A model generated the notes under the pieces. The model worked only from the letters and a program-made list of their open reading frames with translations, was not told where the DNA came from and made no database searches. The position numbers and the translations under genes are program-made. A stretch of 64,000 nucleotides of DNA from Toxorhynchites rutilus septentrionalis. Taxonomy: Eukaryota; Arthropoda; Insecta; Diptera; Culicidae. The DNA lies in the NCBI RefSeq assembly GCF_029784135.1, contig NC_073744.1:78967935-79031934 (forward strand). The letters are read 5' to 3'. The first letter of the stretch is position 1, and each line of letters starts with the position of its first letter. Below, in pieces: positions 58,101 to 64,000 of this stretch.

Positions 58101-59230
58101 TTTCATAAATTTTCATGTGACACGCAAGCATTCGGTTATTTGTTTTCCCGTAGTGGTTCAGGAGAGAATGCACTGAAATCCAGGTTGACCGACACGATAG
58201 CGTTCGATTGATTTGTCGAAGGTTTCTTGAAGGAACATAATTGTGGCTTCAAATGGCCAAAGGTCATCGGGAGGGGTTTATACGAATGTATATCTGGTAA
58301 TCAAGTTATTGTTGATAATAATCATAATCAATAAATATGAAAATTTATTGCAAGGAGTTGGGGTGAAAGATTTGTAGATTTGTTTTCAATTTTTGATGTT
58401 TTTTCCTAATCTGGTCACGTTCGGAATACTTTATCTGCGAAAGCTGAAAGCAGAGCGGATTAATATACACAAACATATCTGTTTGCTGAAATGAACGATT
58501 TCACGCGAATGGATAATATGCCTAATTTAATTTAATTGATTATGATAAAAAGCATTCTTGTGACGTTTTAGGTGATAACAATATCATCAATCAGTAATTT
58601 CGCGAAATAAAAGGATCAACCGAAGAAAAAAATTCTCTGATTTTACTCTAACTTCGTTTATTGAGAAAGTTTTGAGAAAAAAAAATGATATCCCAAGAGC
58701 CCAATAATATGTTTTAATAGATCTTTGTTGTTTGTTATGGGAAAAAGTCTCGGCGTTCCGAAGATTAAGTCAGGTGCATAAATATGAAATTGTTTTTTTT
58801 TTCGTTAAAATTTACGTTAATTGTTCTTGAATGTTTTGAAATATTACATCCACAGTAATCACCATTGACAGCTGCCCATTTTCCCATCTTCCAGGCGATT
58901 TATAAATGCCTCACTAATAAAATCCGATGATGTCGGCTTGAAAATTTATTCGATGTGACTCTTAATCTTTTACATTACTTCCGTCCTACGCATAGTTGTC
59001 CCATTTTCAAAGATCAGCAACTGAGAAAAATGCAATCAAAGTTTTCTACCATATTTGTCTACCAGAAATGTTATGCTTTTCAGTTAAGCTATAAACCAGG
59101 TTTTTATAAGAAATGAACTATCGTCTAATAAACAGGGTTGCCATAATAAAATCTGTTTTTAATTAAAATTTGGTCTCAAAAAATCTTTTTATCTGTGTTT
59201 TTTCTCAGGAAATCTGTATCGAAATCTGTA
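55106..59230. other. long non-coding stretch, no gene recognised
   Basis: 56340-58210 is GC-richer than its surroundings and lacks TE signatures, so it may be single-copy host DNA (intron or intergenic, possibly with regulatory elements). Frames are short. From about 59135 a CAGGGTTGCCATAATAAAAT start and repeated AATCTGTA motifs suggest an additional repeat that continues beyond the next MITE (to about 61260). Confidence 0.4.
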
Positions 59231-59234
59231 TTAA

Positions 59235-60347
59235 CTCTTTGCGGTCATTTGTCTGCTCTCAGCCACCACAGCAAAGAAGTATACTCGCGGACTCGATTAT
59301 ATACAATCTTCGATTTCTTTTCACTGTATTTAATCGAGTTAAAAAAAATCTATTTGTTTTTTATTCATATATTTTTGGTTTTTTTGATTGAAAAAAAAAC
59401 ATTTTTGATTCATCCCCTTAAAGTCATAAAATACTTTTTATCATATAAAAAATCCAAATAATTTCAGGAGGTGCTAGAGGATCATATTTAATGATAAAAA
59501 TCCTTCTACGTATATGTTCGAATTCCAACAATGACAGAACTATTCAATTTTTTCTCTGTTTCGGGCTCTGTTTACCTTCAACTGGTTCTAATTCTAAAAT
59601 TACGCTACGTAGGACAATTCAGTTGCTTCCATTTGAAAGATGAGTAAATCTTATACAGGATACAGTTGTGAAACTTTCAAATCAGTGAATTTAAGTAAAA
59701 TTTCAGAAGTGAAAATTTTCAAAGTTTGTGGTTTTAAGGTGTTACCATTTCCTTATACCCTCCTTTCCTTCCTTTGCGTCGGTAATTATCATTTTTGTCG
59801 AACTATATATAATCGAGTCTAAAATTGTGTATAATCGAATCATATATAATCGAGTCTGTATATAATCGACTTATTACATATTACAATTTATGCAACAATG
59901 TATCAGTTCACACTTTTTCTAAACGAATTTTTATATCTTGTGAACTTATTCACGAACCAAAACGGTGTTACTATGTATAATAGATAACGGTACTCAGTAT
60001 AAACTAAAGTTGTCATCCGTGCTCGGGGAATGGAAAACTCCATGTATTGCGGCACTGTATAGATGTAAAGAGCATTGTTTTGTATGTTCAAACAGGAAGA
60101 TAAAATGAGAAAGACGACAAACTAATTATTTCGGTGATACATGCGACAGATATCACGCGAAAAAGAATTATAGCAAATATTTTTTAATCATAAACATAAA
60201 AACATTGTTTAGCAAATACTTATCAGAATTTTACAAAAATAAAGGAACCTTGTTCATCTTACAAAGTTGTACATCACTGCTTCTTCAAGTAAAAATAATT
60301 GCAACAAGTACTACATACATATCGAAACTAAAGACCACCGCAAAGCG
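59235..60347. mobile_element. MITE-like element in TTAA sites, termini CTCTTTGCGGT
   Basis: TTAA at 59231-59234 and 60348-60351; left CTCTTTGCGGTC faces right GACCACCGCAAAGCG. Inside, ATAATCGAGTC or its complement occurs at about 59293, 59808, 59839 and 59862 with near copies, forming a second inverted pair. No transposase; piggyBac-type target. Confidence 0.55.
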
Positions 60348-60351
60348 TTAA

Positions 60352-61285
60352 ATTTATAAGTTCATTTAGCTGACCCGGCTAACTTTGTCCTGCCCAAAAT
60401 TGATTTTTTTATATGAATACATCTGAACATTCACGTTCTTTCAGAAAGCGAACGCTCGTGGCTTGAATTCCAGAAAATTAATTGATCAATCTTTCAATTG
60501 GCATTTGTCACTGCTAGACACGGATGAATTTCAAAGTCTGAAATTCTATAATAGAAAATAAATTGCAATTTGCAATAATTTGCTATTAACTCTATCAGAT
60601 TACCAAGCTCGGGAGCAGTTTCAAATTGCGCTCTTTCCTTCAAAATTTTCAAATAGCCCATTTTTTTTAAATTTTCCAGCCGTTCTCTTGTGATGATGAG
60701 TTATACGTACGTGGGAGAAACCTTGATTATGCTTCAAAATGTTTATATATAAAATTTGAAGCATAATCTTAGCTTTAGTATCATTGGTTGGCATAGTTAC
60801 TATGAATTTGACGATGTTGATGGTATCCACGTAAAAATTCGCATTTACTGTGCTATAGTAGGAAAAAAATAAACAGTGATATTCATTAATTGTAAGGCTA
60901 GATGATGACGCAGACTTTGGCATCCTTTCGCCTTAGATTGGACATGAGAAAGCAGTATTACACACTACAGCTGCCAGCATAAAAACAATGTGTATGTGTG
61001 ATAGATGAAAATATTCTGAAGACGTTCGAGTGGGGGTGAACATTAAAAATAATTTGAAAAGAGAATCCGCAAAGCCCATCTAAAGGCGGACTTGGGCTGT
61101 AGAGGGTTAATATTGGATCGTTATTTTGAAAAATCTGTAAATCTGTATGGAAACCTAAAAAATCTGCAATCTGTATCTACAGACTCTTGGTTTGAAAAAG
61201 ACTGAAAATTTTGTATAAATACAGATTATTCTGTAGATATGCTAATGAAACGTAAAAAGTTCCCCTCACTTGAATCAATAAAGCT
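60352..61285. other. no gene recognised
   Basis: 61110-61260 is rich in AATCTGTA motifs like 59150-59235, supporting one older repeat split by the MITE. No coding evidence. Confidence 0.4.
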
Positions 61286-61294
61286 TGATTATGG

Positions 61295-62145
61295 GCTTTA
61301 AAATTTATGGTGGGACAGTTATGTCTAGAATATCAACATGGGACGTTCCTTGGGTACGCACGGTATCTGTTTTTCCTCTGGATACGCCAACGTATTCTTG
61401 GCGTAATGAGAGGACACCTTGTCCGGCCAAAAGACCAGTATTTCCAATCAGAATGATGTTCCTCTAAGAATTGAACCAGAATCTTCTCCAGGCACTCCTC
61501 CTGGTACACCTTCTGGTTGATGGCAAGTCCGCTCGGCTTGGTAAACCAGTGTTAAACATTGTCGGAGATTGCAATATACAGCATAACTCTCTTCTCAAAC
61601 TTATGCTTGTATTTATACTTCACCCCGGGGGTTGTGGACGCCTTGTCGCTGATATAGTACCGATCATTGCCAGGAATGTGGGACTTTGACAACGGCAAAT
61701 AACTCTCGTCGTCCAGCACGAACGACGTCCCGCGATTATTCTTCGTCATCCACCGGCACTGAAATTTCGCGGTCGCTATTTGATCATCCGTGTACTCTGG
61801 GGAGCTAGTCTTCTTCCGACAAACGATTCCCTCCTGCTTGAGGGTTCTGTGGATGTAGGAATGGGAGCAGCGAAATTCCCAGCCGGTGTCACGCAAACTC
61901 ATACCACCCTTGTTGTCAAACAGATTTTACAGAGATTCCATATTCTTTTCCATCATGATATTCACCGGACAGCCACAACAGGTCTTCCGTTCGACGTTCC
62001 GGGATCCCAGGATCCGGTAAACGGTGCTCACCGGCACAATTTCGTCCCGAAAGTGGTCCTTTTCCTTTTCCTCTTTTCCTTGACTTTCAAGCGTTTCGAA
62101 GAACCATACAAGGCGCTCGCGGAGTGCTTGTTGTTTCGACGCCAT
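61295..62145 (-). pseudogene. ITmD37E-like transposase relic
   Basis: The ATG at 62145 opens MASKQQALRERLVWFFETLE, an HTH-type N-terminus; then a frameshift, and the frame 61902-61552 has the second HTH (GWEFRCSHSYIHRTLKQEGI) and the first catalytic region FVLDDESYLPLSKSHIPGND with KYKYKHKFEKRVMLYIAISD. Further frame changes follow; near 61460-61545 GLAINQKVYQEECLEKILVQ and FLEEHHSDWKYWSFG are visible, then a decayed C-terminus. The pattern matches the ITm (IS630-Tc1-mariner) DD37E elements described from mosquitoes. Frameshifted and not active. Confidence 0.75.
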
Positions 62146-62149
62146 CTTT

Positions 62150-64000
62150 GGCCAGAAGGGCCGCCTCTATAACGTGGTTCCCTAGCGTTTATCATGGGAT
62201 GGGATGAGATTAAATGAAGAGTGAAGTGGGAAAAATGTTTTGCAATTTATTATAGACCAACCGATTTTTTCTCCAGCTGGACAAGTCTTCATTATCCAGC
62301 ATTGAAGCTTTGTTGTAAGGGTATATTCATTATATATTAAAGAAGAAAATATGTTCCAAGAAATGATTTTTGCTACATATATGACGACTGATACCAGAGG
62401 TGAATCGATCTTTCAGGCCGTGTAACGGTTTTTTTACTACCGACAAAACTATTCCATGGTGAATTTATGGTGCACCATCTAAGGTTGGACGTCATCTAGG
62501 GTTTACAGCTCACTAAAAGTTACAACTGCGTGATTCACAGACAGAATTTAGTAGCAAAAAATGTGACCCCTAGATCGCATCAGTTTTTACTATAAGTTAT
62601 AAGTGTTATCAATAAGCTTCGAAGCAATTCTTTGAGCACTCGAATCTTCGCTTAGTTATATAAGTAAAACGACGAGATCTTCCATCGGTTACCTCTACAC
62701 GCAGAAGTTCGACCACCAATAGGCTCTTGCTTAGTAAGATTTTCAGCTTTTTTGAGTATATGCTTCAGCTGCAGCGTGACGATTTCAACTTGATTGAAAC
62801 AATATGAAGAATATCGGCCTTTCTGCCCAAACGTTTAAAACAATATTTAAGCAGAAAAGAATATTCACAGTTTCCGCACTTGTCAAAATTATCACAAAAG
62901 CTTCAAGACCATGTTATATCATCATATGTCTCTCACTTGGACGCATTACATAAGGATTTTACTGAAATGTTTTAGGATATTCAAAATTTTCGAATTCCTC
63001 AATAGATAAAAAAATCTGTACTATATCACAGCCATGGAATGAGTCAAGGTGATAATGCAAGACAAGTTGATTATCATCAGCACAGATGAGAAGCTCAACC
63101 AAGGTTGTCATAAGTAATCAACGAACGCGGAGATTGAAGGCCGAACGCCTTCAACGAACGCGGAGAACTAACCAATATTGAACCTATTTTGATATTTTGG
63201 TAGTTGCGGATAGATTGGTTTGCGATTTGAATGTTTTTATAGTTTGTGAGTAATTTGTATCAATAATCATTATTTATATAAATAGGGCGATGTTCAGTAC
63301 ATCGTTCAGTAGTAGCTAAACCATCATAGTTAAAAGTTCAATAACAACTAAACCAACTTAATAAAATGTTTAGTGGCAACTGAACAATTAGTCGAAAATA
63401 AACTATCGAATTGAAACAGTAAAATAGTGTAACTGTTCCGAAGAGAAGTGAAGTGCTTCGTCGGTCGAAGTACCAGAGGTACCCAGTTCCGATCCGCTAG
63501 ACTTCGATTTTCTCCCGTAACAGGGTCTCGCAGGGGATAGTAGTGATGAAGACAAAAGGGAATTTTCTAAAAACCCCTTTTTTATGAAAACACTCAAAAA
63601 TATGCATCAATCCAGCATAGAACTTCAACCGATACCAACTAATCAAAAATACAAGTGTATGGTGAAGAGCCCCATATTAGTATACAGGCTCAAGAAATAG
63701 TTGTGAAAACAGAAATATTGACCTACGAGGTTTCCTGTGTTTATCATCGTTGACAAATTTAATGAATGCAGATAAAAACGTGGATATCTAATATTTTTCC
63801 TGAGAAATCAACCAATAAGATCTCACATATCTTTTGAACCTCTGATAGATTACCTCGAATCGTTCCTCAACGGGGAAGAGGCCCTAAATTCCAGCCGGAC
63901 CGGATACATTTTCGAAAATCAGCGGCCGCCAGGTGAATGCTACCCGGAAATATGAAACTGCGGCGATATGTATAATCCTCATCATCGTCGTCCTCATCAT
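62150..64000. other. non-coding, no gene recognised
   Basis: AACGAACGCGGAGA is present twice at 63120-63134 and 63155-63169, around the palindrome GAAGGCCGAACGCCTTC. AACTAAACCA/CAACTGAAC motifs recur at 63310-63390. The final bases are a CATCATCGTCGTC-type repeat. Nothing is assigned as coding. Confidence 0.4.

Overview
This is eukaryotic, AT-rich, repeat-dense DNA, almost certainly from a mosquito (Culicidae, probably culicine). The case rests on the transposon set: an ITmD37E-like element, two families of tRNA-derived SINE, a LINE carrying the 'ALGCM..THTMSLEVLAGVLPL' signature, a copia element primed by half of initiator tRNA-Met, and errantivirus-like Ty3/gypsy elements. Nothing bacterial is present: no operons, CRISPR arrays or rRNA. 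Functional tRNA genes are also absent; the tRNA-like stretches are SINE heads.

Layout. 1-8.4 kb: non-coding DNA with foldback MITEs, a mariner-derived foldback element (2515-3290) and a 5'-truncated LINE with a clean 12-bp target duplication (3772-4994). 8.4-13.6 kb: a hexanucleotide satellite, then a three-level nest in which a piggyBac-like element (8953-13619, TTAA on both sides) was entered by a mariner, which was in turn entered by a LINE. 13.7-16.1 kb: SINEs, a mariner fragment and a tandem repeat. About 16.15-26.46 kb: one near-complete CR1/Jockey-type LINE (PHD-finger ORF1; endonuclease/RT ORF2), opened by three later insertions: a SINE in ORF1, a second SINE in ORF2, and a nearly intact copia (21531-25951). 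26.6-29.6 kb: the most host-like stretch, with one candidate signal-peptide exon flanked by splice sites (28107-28282). 29.6-33.1 kb: MITEs, a pogo-like relic, a nearly complete mariner and a SINE. 33.2-43.4 kb: two gypsy/errantivirus-like elements. A decayed minus-strand copy has an unusual array of hairpins in its leader. A young plus-strand copy (35874-43360; the LTRs read as identical) has gag, pol and env, each open over long stretches but broken. 43.4-64 kb: a long TA satellite, another mariner, several Tc1-like relics (one 52822-55103 with a SINE and a MITE inside it), TTAA and TTAGGG-ended MITEs, an ITmD37E-like relic, and long stretches where I recognise nothing.

The elements can be dated relative to each other by nesting. 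Several insertions excise cleanly on paper: removing the insertion and one target duplication restores the reading frame of the element it hit. No undescribed cellular system is evident. The items most worth following up are the covarying hairpin array (35383-35603), the candidate host exon, and the young gypsy copy whose identical LTRs contrast with its broken genes. All coordinates come from reading by eye; ends marked 'about' can be off by tens of bases.
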